Assembly: GCA_037951165.1 (NCBI GenBank)
Contig: JBBDHG010000169.1
Coordinates: 1,593,501-1,657,500 of the forward strand
Length of the DNA stretch: 64,000 bases
Reading direction: 5' to 3'
Origin: Lophius americanus
Lineage: Eukaryota > Chordata > Actinopteri > Lophiiformes > Lophiidae
Part shown: positions 13,101-24,732 of the stretch, piece by piece
Layout: each line of letters begins with the position of its first letter
Position numbering within the stretch: the stretch's first letter is position 1
Program-made: the position numbers and the translations under genes
Notes under the pieces: generated by a model
Told to the model about the DNA's origin: nothing
The model's database searches: none
What the model saw: the letters and a program-made list of their open reading frames with translations, nothing else

Positions 13101-13315
13101 CCCCTGCCCCGCTTCTCTCTGCTCATAATTTAATTGCTGAGCATTCTCCCATTTCCCCCCCTTTATCTGCCTCATTCATTTCAAATGCATGACCTTTGCC
13201 GAGAAAAATGATCAATCAACGGGTGTTTTCCCTCATCAGGCCCCTTTGAATTTAAACCACGGAGTGAATTAAAGGCCTTTCAGTTTGACGAAATCCACGT
13301 CACGCCACCGCAGAT
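10120..13315. other. Unique sequence, no gene seen
   Basis: No coding signal. Balanced-composition, repeat-free blocks at 11440-11790 and 13000-13310 look like candidate conserved non-coding sequence. A short SINE tail (ctccatccatctgtccattt) sits at 10804. Confidence 0.4.
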
Positions 13316-13319
13316 GTTG

Positions 13320-13630
13320 TTAATGTGAATGCGATAACTCAAAACTGTATCATGGATCATTATCAAATGTATACCCCAATATACCGTAGTGTGGGGAAGA
13401 ACTGGATTCCTTTTGGGAAAGCTTGCTTACTAACCTTCTTGACTATTGGTCAAGTTTAGTCCAAATTCGATAAATATGAATCATTTGAAAGGTTCTATCT
13501 TGTGTGTCTTATATTTCATTATTAACTAAATCGGGGGCTCTTTTTTTTGGAGTTCAATCAGTGGGATTGCTTGTACAACACAGGGGGTTAGGAGATTGTC
13601 AGGGATAGAGCTTTGCTGTCATCGTCAACA
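13320..13630 (+). repeat. Family-A repeat (copy 1)
   Basis: gataactcaaaactgtatca, ggggaagaactggattcc, and then gttcaatcagtgggattgct define an unclassified dispersed family found about nine times here. It contains no ORF. Confidence 0.6.
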
Positions 13631-13639
13631 TCTGTGTAT

Positions 13640-15825
13640 GCCTAGTTCTGGTATGGAAAACGGCTAATCCTGAGAGATAGTAGACTTTTTATGTTGAGGA
13701 TTACAGCAGGATGCAAATTATCCATCACCTTGATTGCCCTTTGAACTTGCAGGTGAACACAGGACTTCCAGTGTAATAGAGAAAAATGCATTGTGAAGAT
13801 TAGAAAAGTTCTGGGAGCCTTTTCCAAAACTTCAATTTTCTAGAAAGACTTTTCTAACACAGCTGGTGTTAGAGACAACGTTCCCAGGAACTGCTGCATT
13901 ATTGATTAGATCTGTTGAAAACACCTGCTTCTGCATCTGGGAACAGCTAAAGTTCCAACAACGAGTGGCGAAAGTCGATTGACTGCTCATCCCCACCTTC
14001 TGCAAAACTATATGACAGTCTGCAAGACATCGCCAGAAGAAATGTACAAGCTGTGCAAGTCCTGCCCGATTAACCCGTTACAAATCTGAGCAATTTACCT
14101 TTGTGCTTATAGGTTGTGTAATCCTCAATCTATTGTGTGATCTAGACATGTCTGGATCTAAGGTTCTCCACATGTGGAGGGTTCCATTATTGTACATAGG
14201 CATAGGAGGATAAAGAGAAATAAATAAAAAAAAGACTTAATCCATTATTCCCTTCTTCTATAATATTGCCCTACATCATAAATAGTTCTGAAATGAGACA
14301 GCTCATCTGTGTCCCATTACGGGTCTTTTCCTCCGGATGGGAAAAACTAATGTGAGCACAGCTTATGGCCAATTATTTCACCAAATAATAATCATCAAAG
14401 TAAATATTTGACACATTTTTCACGGGCCACATGTCTTCTGAACATTCCGGTTGTAAAATGGTATTTTTTTACGACAGACCAATCGGGAGAAACTGAGAAG
14501 AATTTGAGAACTGTCCCTGCCTCATGTCATCTGTGGGAAGTATATTTAATGGAAGAGATAAAACTATACCTTACATATTCATATCGTTGTTTTCACATGG
14601 ACCAGCGATTGCCTCACATCCACTCTACAGACACTTTGACACTTACTGTATCTTGTAACAAAGTATTTGTCCCCCTAAATGTTCCATAGTTCCCGCCATA
14701 AGTAAAATCTCTGGATGAATTTGAAATCTGCTCCACGATCAAGTGCATTATATTTCCTGACAAACTATTACATGTTAAAACAAATAGTTCCAAAAAATGT
14801 GTAATAAATTAACTCCTGCTAACTTTCCATTCCCAGATTATTGATGTACAATTTTGCACAATTCGTACTTATATAACGTTGATTGATGATATACTTACAA
14901 GTCTAAACAAAACATTTGTTTTTGATGAAGTCAATTATTTACTGTTTTACAATGTGTGTTTGTGTTTGTGTGTATATTTGCAGGGGAAGGTTATATGTTT
15001 TTGTTTTTTGTATGGGAAGTGCTATTGAAATAAAGTCTGATTGATTAAAATAACTCTGTAAGGATGGTGTGCTGACGTTGGGTATTGTGGGTGAACTTTA
15101 TCACAATGAATGAAAATTCATCCAAATCACATGCAAAAAAGTTTATATAAAAAGAAAAATACCAGCAACTCCTTGAAAAAACTTGCAACTACGTTATATA
15201 ATAAATCCGAAGATATTCAGCATCTTTAAAAGCTTCATTCTTCTGCACCGAGGATGACATCATCAATGCAGCTCAACCAGAGATGCCTCAGTGGACAAAG
15301 GGCAAACATCCACATCCAACAGGGTCACCATCACCGGTTGAGGGAACATGACTCAGCAGAATGTCACAGGTCTCTCACACCTTTCATTGTTAAAGATCTG
15401 CTGCCCTTCAATAAAGCAGTGTCCAGCATGTTTATATACACTGACAAAACGTCTCTCATGGTATAAATCACAAATAGAAGCTGCTGTGTATCCTCCTCGG
15501 AGCAGTAGCTACAGAGAGTTTGGTTGCACAAAGTAAAATAAATGGTTTGTTTTCTCCACTGACAGGCTCCTTTTTGGAAATATATTTATTCATTAAATTC
15601 TGCCTTTTGAGAGAAGCCGCCAAATAATTCCAGACTTGAAGAGCTCTGTAGCCCCTGAAACTAATGCAGCCAAGTTGGCCACACTTGATTCACGTATGTC
15701 TCTGGGAAGTTTGAAGTTTATTACGTCCCCAGCTTTCACAAAGTTTTTCACTTAAGTTTGGAAACTTCAGAAAAGTTCTGGACTGTAATGTATTACTGAT
15801 GCTTAAGTCCAACCAACATCCATAC
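13640..15825. other. No gene seen
   Basis: AT-rich. gaaataaagtctgattgatt near 15027 resembles a LINE 3' tail, but nothing upstream confirms it. Confidence 0.45.
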
Positions 15826-15847
15826 ATCTAAAACCAACGTTGGTTTG

Positions 15848-16140
15848 ACCAGAACCCTTTAATGTCCTGCTCAACTGTTTGCTTGAACACATTTTTGTAT
15901 CTTTATTTCTGATTTAGAAATGTGATTCAAGCTGTTTAGCATATATATGCTGCCACTGGGTCATAATGTAAACAGCAAGGGGCCAAAGATGTAGCCCTGG
16001 GGGACACCGCAGGTCAAACGGGCATATTTAATCGTGTGAGGAGGACTTAGTGAACATAATTATGGAACTTGATACAACCAAAGAAAGTCTAACAAGGGTC
16101 AAATACCTTTCTGAAAACATTCTTTGAGGTTGAGCAAAAG
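15848..16140 (-). mobile_element. LINE reverse-transcriptase fragment (family B, copy 1)
   Basis: On the minus strand it reads RLTCGVPQG, then FGPLLFT (complement of 15994-16008 and neighbours), which is RT block B'. It ends at accctttaatgtcctgctca (near 15855), like the other two copies. It is too short for clade assignment beyond L2/Maui-like. Confidence 0.6.
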
Positions 16141-16724
16141 GTTGAGCTGAGCAAAATTGGCAATTTCCCATAAAATATATTTATGTCTGTTTTATTATTA
16201 TTAAAAAACATTCTTGACTAAACTTTTTTTCCATTACATGGACAATTCAATTTCAATTAATTGAATTTATAAATACCCCAAACAAATAGATATGTGCGGA
16301 CGTTAAAGGATTTATTGTCGGATAGACTCACCGACTGGCATTGTTTTGAATGCGTGATCTGCCTGCAAGCGTCTACGTATAGGACTAAAATGTACAGGTT
16401 CCCACACGAGTGGTGATAGAAGATTTGCATGGCAGTACGCTGACCTCTGTGTAGCTGGTTATTTTCGTAACGTGAGAGAAATAGCTTAAACAGGAAAGGT
16501 GAAACATTTCCAGTTTAAATTGAAAGTGCTGCATCTTCTCGGATATGTTAGAGGGTTGCTCCGCTGCTATTATTTATTTTTTGATGCATACACATCATTA
16601 AAAAGGTGTTTTTCTCAGTTTAGCAGATTTGCACTGCCCCATGGCTTTATAAGACAGAGAAGTATTGATGAGGGTCTTGACATATTTGACCCAATCCTTA
16701 GGACCAGTGGGCAGCGCAGCGCTC

Positions 16725-16759
<35 letters not shown>
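16725..16759. repeat. TA microsatellite
   Basis: Pure TA run of about 35 bp next to the Tc1-like remnant. Confidence 0.95.
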
Positions 16760-16762
<3 letters not shown>

Positions 16763-17260
16763 CTATTTTTTAACTTTGTTACTTTTATTCGCTGGCGATG
16801 AATAATATGTCTGAAAGTCCCGACCAGTTTGTTTACTGAATCACATTCTGAACCATAGTTTACTGTGATCCAGATCAAAATAGCCTCTTGTATAGAACCC
16901 ATGAACAGTTGCTTTGAATGGACCGGGGTGGTTTTACACCTGATATATTTGTCCTGATCAAACAATGTTAGTGTTAAAGCACCATTAGAGCAACAAGGAA
17001 CACTTTTAATCATATGATAAAGTACTGTATGAAGGGTTGCATTATTGACTCTACGTCCACAATCAAAATACCTCCAAACCACAGATTTCGCCCCATATTT
17101 TATAGTGTTTTTTAAATTACCAAGGGATAAGTTCGGGGTTTTGCCCCCCACAGCCCCTCGAGTTCCGAAGAGACCTGTCAAGCTTCGGTTGGGTATCCAC
17201 ACGTGATATGAATGTGGGGAATTACATATTCTCATCCTTAGAAGAGGAAGCGGAAGATAG
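16763..17260 (-). pseudogene. Tc1-like transposase remnant
   Basis: An unusually long minus-strand frame (193 codons, 16726-17304) contains LKNTIKYGAKSVVW, close to the Tc1 transposase pattern KNTIPTVKYGGGSVMVWG. LFG lies upstream and a degraded FDQDKYI-type segment lies where Tc1 proteins have FQQDNDPKHT. The catalytic DDE context is not preserved. The low-copy end is a TA microsatellite at 16725-16759, and the other end meets the truncated L2 at about 17270. The frame may simply have stayed open by chance. Confidence 0.5.
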
Positions 17261-17274
17261 GGATGGGCGCGGCA

Positions 17275-18740
17275 GCTCACGACAGGTAGCTGGACCAACT
17301 TCAACCTCTTTGAAACCTTTCAGTCTGGTTTCCGCTCCGCCCACAGCACAGAAACAGCTCTGCTTAGAGTCACAAATGACCTACGGATGGCAGCAGATGC
17401 TGGTTCACCTTCCCTCCTGATTCTCCTTGATTTATCTGCTGCCTTCGACACAGTTGACCATGGAATACTCCTACACCGCCTACATCATACCACTGGACTC
17501 ACTGCCACCGCCCTAAACTGGTTTAAATCCTACCTCACTGACAGAACAGAATACGTTTCCCTTGGAAGTTCAAAGTCCCAGACACACACCGTCACCTGTG
17601 GAGTCCCCCAGGGATCAGTCCTTGGCCCCATTCTCTTCATACTATACATGCTCCCCCTTGGCCGTGTCATCAGTCGATATGGACTCTCATTCCATTGTTA
17701 CGCTGATGACACGCAAATCTACATAAAAACTGACACATGTTCCTCCTCAGTCTCTCCATCCTCATCTTCATCATCTCCCCTGTCAACTCTCCGCACTTGT
17801 CTGGAGGAGATAAAGGTGTGGATGAAAAACAACTTTCTCCAGTTGAACAGCTCCAAAACCGAAGCTATTTTAATTGGCACCCCTCATCAGACCCAGTCTT
17901 CCTCCATAACCAGTATTACCTTCTCTGGTCACGACATTCCCCTCTCTTCATCAGTCACCAACCTCGGCGTGAGATTCGACCCTCAACTCACTTTTGAATC
18001 CCAAATCAAACACATCTGCAAGATCTCCTTTCACCATCTCCGGAATATTTCCAAACTCCGTTCGTCACTAACCTTGAGTGATGCTGAAATGCTGGTTCAC
18101 GCATTCGTTTCCTCCCGACTGGATTACTGTAACTCACTTCTCATCGGGATCCCTGATAAAAGTCTTCAAAGACTTCAGTATGTTCAAAACAGTGCTGCAA
18201 GGATCCTGATGAGAGTTCGTAAACACGAACACATCACCCCTATTCTTCATTCCCTTCATTGGCTTCCCATCTCCACCAGGATTGATTATAAGATCTCTCT
18301 CCTCACTCACCAGTGCATCCATGGTAACGCACCCCCCTACCTGAAAGAACTACTCACCCCACTGACCTCGACACGATCCCTCCGTTCTACCCAGTCATAC
18401 CGCCTCCTCCTTCCCCGGACTAAGCTCAGCACCATGGGAGATCGGGCCTTCTGTTCTGCTGCCCCTCGTCTGTGGAATGCCCTCCCTGACCATCTGAGGG
18501 CTCCACAGACGACTGACACATTTAAAAAAGGACTTAAAACTTTCATTTTTAGCAGAACCTATAACTGTAATTGACATTAATGCTTTTGGTCACGTTTTTG
18601 TATAGTTATTATTATTATTTATTTATTTATTTATTTTTTATTGATGCTTTTATCTGCTTTTGCCTTGTAGCACTTTGAGATTTGATCCAAATGTAAAGTG
18701 CATTATAAATTAAATGTATTATTATTATTATTATTATTAC
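17275..18740 (+). mobile_element. L2-clade LINE, 5'-truncated, with open reverse-transcriptase ORF
   Basis: This is a non-LTR retrotransposon insertion that begins inside the reverse-transcriptase domain (FQSGFRSAHSTETALL, near 17310) and runs to a 3' end with an ATT-repeat tail at 18717-18739. The 3' UTR carries the block around 18672-18716 (cactttgagatttgatcc) typical of fish L2 elements. The endonuclease and N-terminal RT parts are missing, as expected for target-primed reverse transcription that stopped early. A second copy of the same 3' end lies at 33373-33601. Confidence 0.9.
17387..18574 (+). CDS. LINE reverse transcriptase, C-terminal part (transposon ORF)
   Basis: This is a 395-residue open frame counted from the first ATG. 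The frame is actually open further upstream (to about 17290), so this ATG is not a true start. Reverse-transcriptase landmarks from the ATG: LDLSAAFD at residues 14-21 with the first catalytic aspartate, GVPQGS at 72-77, and YADD at 105-108 (nt 17699-17710) with the paired catalytic aspartates. Past the palm comes the C-terminal region typical of L2/CR1 ORF2, including the RLDYCNSLL motif and RLWNALPDHLRAP near the end. The ORF stops with TGA 143 bp before the ATT tail. No stop or frameshift interrupts it, so the insertion is fairly young. It cannot be autonomous because the endonuclease domain is absent. Confidence 0.88.
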   Translation: MAADAGSPSLLILLDLSAAFDTVDHGILLHRLHHTTGLTATALNWFKSYLTDRTEYVSLGSSKSQTHTVTCGVPQGSVLGPILFILYMLPLGRVISRYGLSFHCYADDTQIYIKTDTCSSSVSPSSSSSSPLSTLRTCLEEIKVWMKNNFLQLNSSKTEAILIGTPHQTQSSSITSITFSGHDIPLSSSVTNLGVRFDPQLTFESQIKHICKISFHHLRNISKLRSSLTLSDAEMLVHAFVSSRLDYCNSLLIGIPDKSLQRLQYVQNSAARILMRVRKHEHITPILHSLHWLPISTRIDYKISLLTHQCIHGNAPPYLKELLTPLTSTRSLRSTQSYRLLLPRTKLSTMGDRAFCSAAPRLWNALPDHLRAPQTTDTFKKGLKTFIFSRTYNCN

Positions 18741-19365
18741 TTCAGGTCTCCACTGGAGAGACATTAACATTAAAGAGCTATGTGATGATGTTTCTACATT
18801 CTGATTGTCATATAGTTCATATGAGATGTCAACATTAAGATTTCTTTGGTTGATGCATGTGTGATGTGCCACCCCTGGGCAAGATGGCGGTCTGTGTTGC
18901 TGCTCATGTTGCACATATCTGAATCCACCACTGCAGCTATTTTATATTTGAGCTGAAATACAGCCTGGCTGTCTTTGCTCACACGATTTAAAATCAAAAT
19001 ATTTCCTCACTGAAAGTTTGGGAATACAACACATTGAGGGACTTTGGAATCACCGATGTTTGTCGGGGAGAAATACCGACTTTGATTTGGGCACATCCCA
19101 CCAGAGAGAACAGCATTGGTGAAGTGAAACAAGAGGTTGTTTGGGGAAAATGGGTCAGAAAACATCCTCTGCATTCCAAAGCAGAGGAGTTCCTGTGTGA
19201 AAAGCAATACAAAACGCACCACAGATGATATAAGATTTGGTTTGAATCTTGTATCTTTCATGCCTAAATTGTCAACCGTCTATCCGACAAATTAAATTCA
19301 CACACAAATAATCTTGCGTCAAAAAATGTGTTAATGAAAGAAAAATCTCTGCGTACATTAGAATC

Positions 19366-19735
19366 ATTCATCCGTCAATCCATCGATCCAGGGCTGAGAC
19401 AACGTGGGATCAGGCAAAGCAGGGTATTCCAGATATTCTTTGCCTCAGCAACAATTCCCAGGTCATCCTGGGGTATCCCAAGGCTTTCCGAGGCCAGATG
19501 GGATATTTGGTACCTAAAGGAAGTTTTGGGTCTACTCTGGGGTCTCTTTCAGGTTGGACATGCCCGTAAAAGGCAGGCAGTATTCCAATCGGATTCCTGA
19601 ATCACCCCAACTGTCTGCTTTCGATGCAAACAATTGCTGCTCTACTCTATCCGAATATTCTCACCTCCTCTCTACAAACTCTAGGAGCTGTGCTGAGCCC
19701 TTCAAGCACTCATTATGCGGACATATGGCAATTAT
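19366..19735 (-). mobile_element. Rex3/RTE-type LINE 3' end
   Basis: Read on the minus strand, the segment follows the well-known fish Rex3 3' region (pattern ...gcagacagttggggtgattc..., gggcatgtcc, then a degenerate GATG-type tail at 19366-19395). It corresponds to the end of the RTE-type RT ORF and the short 3' UTR. It is heavily mutated, with no usable frame. Confidence 0.68.
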
Positions 19736-19739
19736 CTAA

Positions 19740-21355
19740 GAAACATTATTCAGGCTGAGACTTAGCCGTGAGATAAGATGAAATGAACCCAACCCTCACC
19801 TTTTCCACTCTAGAAAGTGGAGGAAGTTTGAGTGTAAAAGTCCACCTACTACATGTTATTAATGATTTACTTTCAAGGGGGAATTACTCAACATTTTCTT
19901 GTGATTAATGATGGAGGACGGGAGGGCAGAAGCCGTTCATTTGGAACTTTCTACTCCTGTCTCGCTGGCATCGTTTTTTCCCTGCAGAATACTTCATATT
20001 AAACATTGCGAAGAGCAAACGTGGAAATTCCTTGGCACAGTAATCTATCCTGTAGCTCCATGAGCCTCTAGATCTCTGTCTTAATCACAGATTTGCAAGA
20101 CTCAGACCCTCTTCCTTCCACCAACCCTCACTCATACTCTCTGAGTACTATGCTCTTCGTTCTCACAGCCTTTTGCGCCTTGTGTGGGTGTTGGGTTGAA
20201 ACAGAAAGTTTGAGAGAGCCCTCTAGGTCCCCTGCAAAGCATCCACGCACACACAACACCTAGATCAGCGGGCTACGCTCACACAACCACATACTACTTT
20301 TGACACCTTTAACAGCCAAACAGCTCCACACACTCCCACGCTGTGATTCTGGCCAATGAATTTGAAAAGAAGGCTTGCTTGGAGGCTTCCCAAAAGTACA
20401 AAGGCCACTGAATAAGTTATTAGAAATGCTTTTCTCCAGTGTTATATGCTTTATTTTAACTAACAGGAGCATAGTTTTGGCCCCAATCAGCATCTCTAGA
20501 CAAAGTCTCAAAATAAGAACCCTTCTGATTTGCAGTAATTGGCTTACAGTGCCACGGCATTCGCTCTACAGACATGACATTCTTCTTCATCTATTGATTG
20601 CCACTGCGGAGACGGAAAATGTTCAACAATCAGTTTTTTATGTTTCAGCCAATTGTCGTAAAATAGGTTTTAAGTGTAGGTACACCTACTCTTTTCCTCT
20701 CAGACATGCTACTTACAGGACTGTATATTATTACGTGGTTTTCTGTCTGCCAGAGTCACTGCCGTCTACTCAAAAAGGCTGAGAAAAGAAATGCTTCAGC
20801 ACTTATGATGGGTCTCAATCCATATTGTATCCCCCCCCCCACTTTTTTATCTAAAGAATCCTGGTACTGAGGCATAGAACAGATACTGTGATCCCACATA
20901 AAAGTGCAGAACATAATAAATAATATTAAAAAAAAAAGTTTCCATTCTGGTCACAAACTTCCTTTGGGGATTAAAGTGTCCATCAAATATGTTATACATA
21001 ATGCATCTATGTGTTATTTTTTCTGGCTCTGGCACTGAGGTGAAGAAAGGGACATTTCTTCAAATTGGGATTTGGGGATTCTGAATCATAATGCCGACAT
21101 AAAGGAGGCTGCGCGGCGGCTGATGGTCCTACAATGTGATCTCAGTGAAGAGCTGCCAAGCAAGCCGTAATGAGATTTTAAAATCGTCCTGGCAGCAGCA
21201 TCAGAATAAATCAGGGACATTAAAAGGTTCAGTGTGTTGGATTCAGAGGGATCTCTAGGAAGAAATGGAACATTATATTCATAATTATGTTTTTTGTATA
21301 ATGACCGAAAACTAAGAATCTTTGCTCTTACCTTAGCTTAGACTGGGTCCTTTAG
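19740..21355. other. No gene seen
   Basis: Unique sequence. The block 21080-21240 has mixed composition and no repeat signature. A 10-bp C run lies near 20831. Confidence 0.45.
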
Positions 21356-21359
21356 GTCT

Positions 21360-21660
21360 ACAGCGTCCATCGTGCTGCACAGCCATGTTTGTACAGCAGT
21401 CTAGAATGGACATTCAAATTAACCCTAAGAATTTAATGTAAAGCTCCCCCCTGTATCGAAAATACGCAATAAATCCGGTTCTTCCTCCCAACAGAGGGTC
21501 TACAGAGGGAAACATCTTATAAAATGATCCATGAAATATTTTATGAGTTGTCACGTTGACACAAACGATCTGTGGCGGCAGCGGCGATGACGATTCCGTA
21601 AGATCACTGACTTTCGGGTATATAAATAGCACTGACATATAAAAAGCACCGACCCCATTC
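21360..21660 (-). repeat. Family-A repeat (copy 2)
   Basis: The antisense of the family includes ccggttcttcctcccaacag, tgatccatgaaatattttat and gtcacgttgacacaaac. Confidence 0.55.
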
Positions 21661-21939
21661 CTCAAATGTTCCAAGATACTTAAAGGAGATGCAAAAGCCT
21701 AAATTCCCTCTGGTTCTAGATAAGATTGAACATACGAAAATTAGTTCTTTGATTTTTTTTTTTAAACCTAGGAAGTGTATGTCTTAAAGTGATTGTCTTG
21801 AGTGAAGCCTAAAAAAATCTTTATTCAGTTGTACTTCAGGGATGTTTTGCATTTTAAGCTGTAAATTATTTTTAATGCAGATTTAGAGATGAAGAGTTTA
21901 GAGATCATATCTCATGTCTTTTTTTTTGTAATGTTGGAG

Positions 21940-22232
21940 TGAGAGAAAATGCATGGCACTGTTGCCTCGCAGCGAGAAGGTTCTATGTTCACATCCACCT
22001 GGGAACCTGGTGGCAGACCTCACAGTCTCTTCTGTCTTTAACTTTGCATGTGATCCCTCCAGCTTCGTCTCACAGACCAAGTGTGAATGTTCTTCTTTCT
22101 CTATGTGTGGGCCCTGAGACGAATTGGTGATTTGTCCTGGGTGTAACCAGCTTCGAACCTAATGTCGGTTGGGATAGGCTCACGACCCCTGCAACCCTGA
22201 ACAGAATAAGCGATAAAAGAAAATTGATGGAG
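21940..22232 (+). mobile_element. 'ccaaaaacatg'-family SINE, near complete
   Basis: ggcactgttgcctcgcagcg, gttctatgttcacatcc, cagacctcacagtc, ttggtgatttgtcctgggtg, ggttgggataggctcacgac and ataagcgata follow the family order. Confidence 0.75.
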
Positions 22233-22504
22233 GCGAGTTCACTTAGTGATGCGGAACATGATTTTATTTTATTTACTACGTTTTTGCTCGTTCAATCTTA
22301 AACAAAAGTTCATTAAGTCTTAATTTGAGTGAAAATATTATTTTACCAATGTATATTTGGAAAATAGTAGTTGATATTTTGTTATTTTTGTCCTGTATAG
22401 GTACTAAATCCGTACTTTTCTGAATTGATTAATAATTTTGTATCCTAACCAAAGTAGTCCTGTGGAGAATATATATTCACCATTTCACCAATACTGCATG
22501 TTTT

Positions 22505-22630
22505 TTTTAACTGTGGTAGGAAGTTGGAGGGAACCTACGTTAACAGAAAGAACATGCAAACCCTAGGATACCCCGATGGCTTTGAACCCAGAACATTCTA
22601 ACTGCGGGGCGACGGTGCCAACCACCACGA
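22505..22630 (-). mobile_element. 'ccaaaaacatg'-family SINE, 5' half
   Basis: The antisense reads gaacatgcaaaccctaggat, gctttgaacccagaacattc and gcggggcgacggtgccaacc, i.e. the head and promoter half. Confidence 0.7.
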
Positions 22631-22984
22631 CCAAAGATGACTTATTAACGATAAATTTTATTCAGTAAAATATGAACTGAAGTGATTCATTCAGTCTGAG
22701 CCATTTATTTGTAGGCAATATAACTGTAAGGACATTTGCAGGGGAGGAAGGCTGACTTACTGGACCTCTTGCAGTTTTAACTGAACATCCCTGGTGTAAA
22801 CTCCAAGCGCATAGATTTTCTGACAGACTTAATTATCACATATCACCTACACTTAATTCACTTGTCTCTCCGAATTGAACTTTACTTGCTGGCTGCTGAA
22901 GTCACTGTGATAATCAGAGCATCCCTTACTTACTCTCCAAAGGCCGAAAATCCTGCAAAATAATTACCTTTTTTTTATATAAAA

Positions 22985-23095
22985 CTGACAGCTAATTTGG
23001 GTTCTATGCATAGGCTACAGGGACTGGGCATCAAACCGTCAGGCTTACGATGAGTGGACTTGGACTCTACCTCCAGAGCCTGAGCCACAGCCATC
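22985..23095 (-). mobile_element. tRNA-headed SINE fragment
   Basis: Read on the minus strand: gatggctgtggctcaggc, ggaggtagag and a weak B box (ggtttgatgccc), then a few body bases. Confidence 0.65.
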
Positions 23096-23399
23096 TAACG
23101 GATCACAGTATTTACAGCAATGCTACAATGTCAAACAAACTCCAGGTGGTAAGTTCATGCTCTATTCAGGTACATATCGTAAAAACCTCAAATCTACTGA
23201 ACACTAAAAACTATGCAAACCTTTTCAGTCGGCAAATCATACAAAGTCAACGCAGAGTCACAAATGTGCACCTGCTAACGCAAATTAGCGTCATTCGTGC
23301 CATTTGCACCATTCACTCGAGCTGAAGATTGTTAATTATAGCCACATGGACCTCAGTGCGGGAAGGAGGGAACATATTTGGGAAAGGTTCCTTCTATTT

Positions 23400-23830
23400 C
23401 TACAGCACTAGGGGGAACTTGATCTCCAGAGTTTCCATGCCTTCATTTCTCAGCCATTGGTTCGATTTAGCTGAATTTGGTGGAAATTAATCAACCTGAG
23501 GAGATCTATCTAATTTTTATCATATTTTACTCTAATAGTTTTTTATTTTACTCAATGGGGCGGAGCTTCGTTCTGACAAAAAACACAGTTTTTCAGACAT
23601 AACTTCACATTTAATTTCAGTTCAATTTCAGAAGTTCAATCAGGGGTGTTGCTTGTACAATGCACGGGATTAAAACGGGTCTGGTGCAGTGTTTCTGATA
23701 ATTAGATACTGAAGTTATCAGTTTATTCAATCTGCATTTGGCCGGTAGAAAGGACACGGGTGTCTCTGCGAAGCCCCCGTCAAAGCCCACAGGTGGAGGG
23801 TATTTGATATTACAGCGCATCAGTTATGGA
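23400..23830 (+). repeat. Family-A repeat (copy 3)
   Basis: It contains actagggggaacttgatc, tgaggagatctatctaattt, ttttcagacataacttcaca and agttcaatcaggggtgttgc in family order. Confidence 0.6.
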
Positions 23831-24128
23831 TGGTGTGTCACCTCAAGGTGCTCTTGACAGTTTCTAATCACTTTGTGGCCTTGTTCTAGATTACATGATT
23901 GATTTTCTCACCGTTTCAATGCATTTGACCTTCTCACATTGATTGTTCCATGACTAAAACTCTTCCCCAGGACTTTTTTTGAATTTACATTTGACAGTGG
24001 GTCTACTGTATAATAGGCGGTATGTGTACTGTGATTAGGGACCAGAACGCTTGGTGCCAACATTCCTTTTCTTCCTCCCACAAGAAAATCAGCCTTCCCC
24101 AGCATCGAAATAAACAAAGCTTTGCACA

Positions 24129-24732
24129 TACACTCATCAGCCATAACACTGTAAGCACTGACAGATGAAGAGTGAAATGAATTATCTCATAACCATGGTA
24201 CAGGACAGTGGGCGGGATATGTTGGTAGCATTTTATTTATTTTTTTTGTAAAGTTGATGCGTTGGGAGCAGGGAAAATGGGAAAGCATAAGGATCTGAGC
24301 GACTTTGACAAGGACAAAACTGTGATGGCTAGACCACGGGGTCAAAACTGCAGGTCTTAGCTGATGTACCTGGTCTCCAGTGGTTAGTTCTACAACAGAG
24401 GTCAAAGGCCCAAATGGCTGATTGAAGCAGCTGTAGCTCAGAAGGTATAGCGGTCATCCAACAATCCGGAAGTAGGCGGTTTTATCTCTAGACTTCCTCA
24501 TGTCATAGGATCATTCTTGTTATCGCGTTCTTGTTGTGGGAGGGGAGCAATGGCTTGGATGCTTTGCCTGATCCCAAAGAAGAGCTACTTTGTCACAACT
24601 GGCAGAAAAAGTTAAAACTGGTTCTGATAGAAAAGTGTCAGAACACACGGTCCATCACAGGAGCTGGTTTTTAAAAGAAAGACCTACATAATACTAGGCA
24701 TGCAGCTCTTATGTTATGGTTTGTTTGGCGTA
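24129..24732 (+). mobile_element. Internally deleted Tc1-like element (MITE-like) carrying a SINE
   Basis: The left end TACACTCATCAGCCATAACA and the right end ATGTTATGGTTTGTTTGGCGTA form degenerate terminal inverted repeats of a widespread fish Tc1-like family. Inside are the 5' part of its transposase gene (GGGAAAGCATAAGGATCTGA, i.e. GKRKDLS) and ctggttctgatagaaa. A jump then leads straight to the 3' end near 24675, so the DDE catalytic part is missing. A SINE (24426-24575) interrupts the body. Confidence 0.75.
24426..24575 (+). mobile_element. tRNA-headed SINE nested in the Tc1-like element
   Basis: gctgtagctcagaaggta is an A-box-bearing tRNA-like head. The B-box equivalent (gcggttttatctcta) is decayed. 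The flanks match adjoining parts of the Tc1-like element, so the SINE inserted after it. Confidence 0.6.

Noticed and set aside
18134..18577. Minus-strand frames over the L2 element
   Set aside because: Shadows of the plus-strand reverse-transcriptase ORF.
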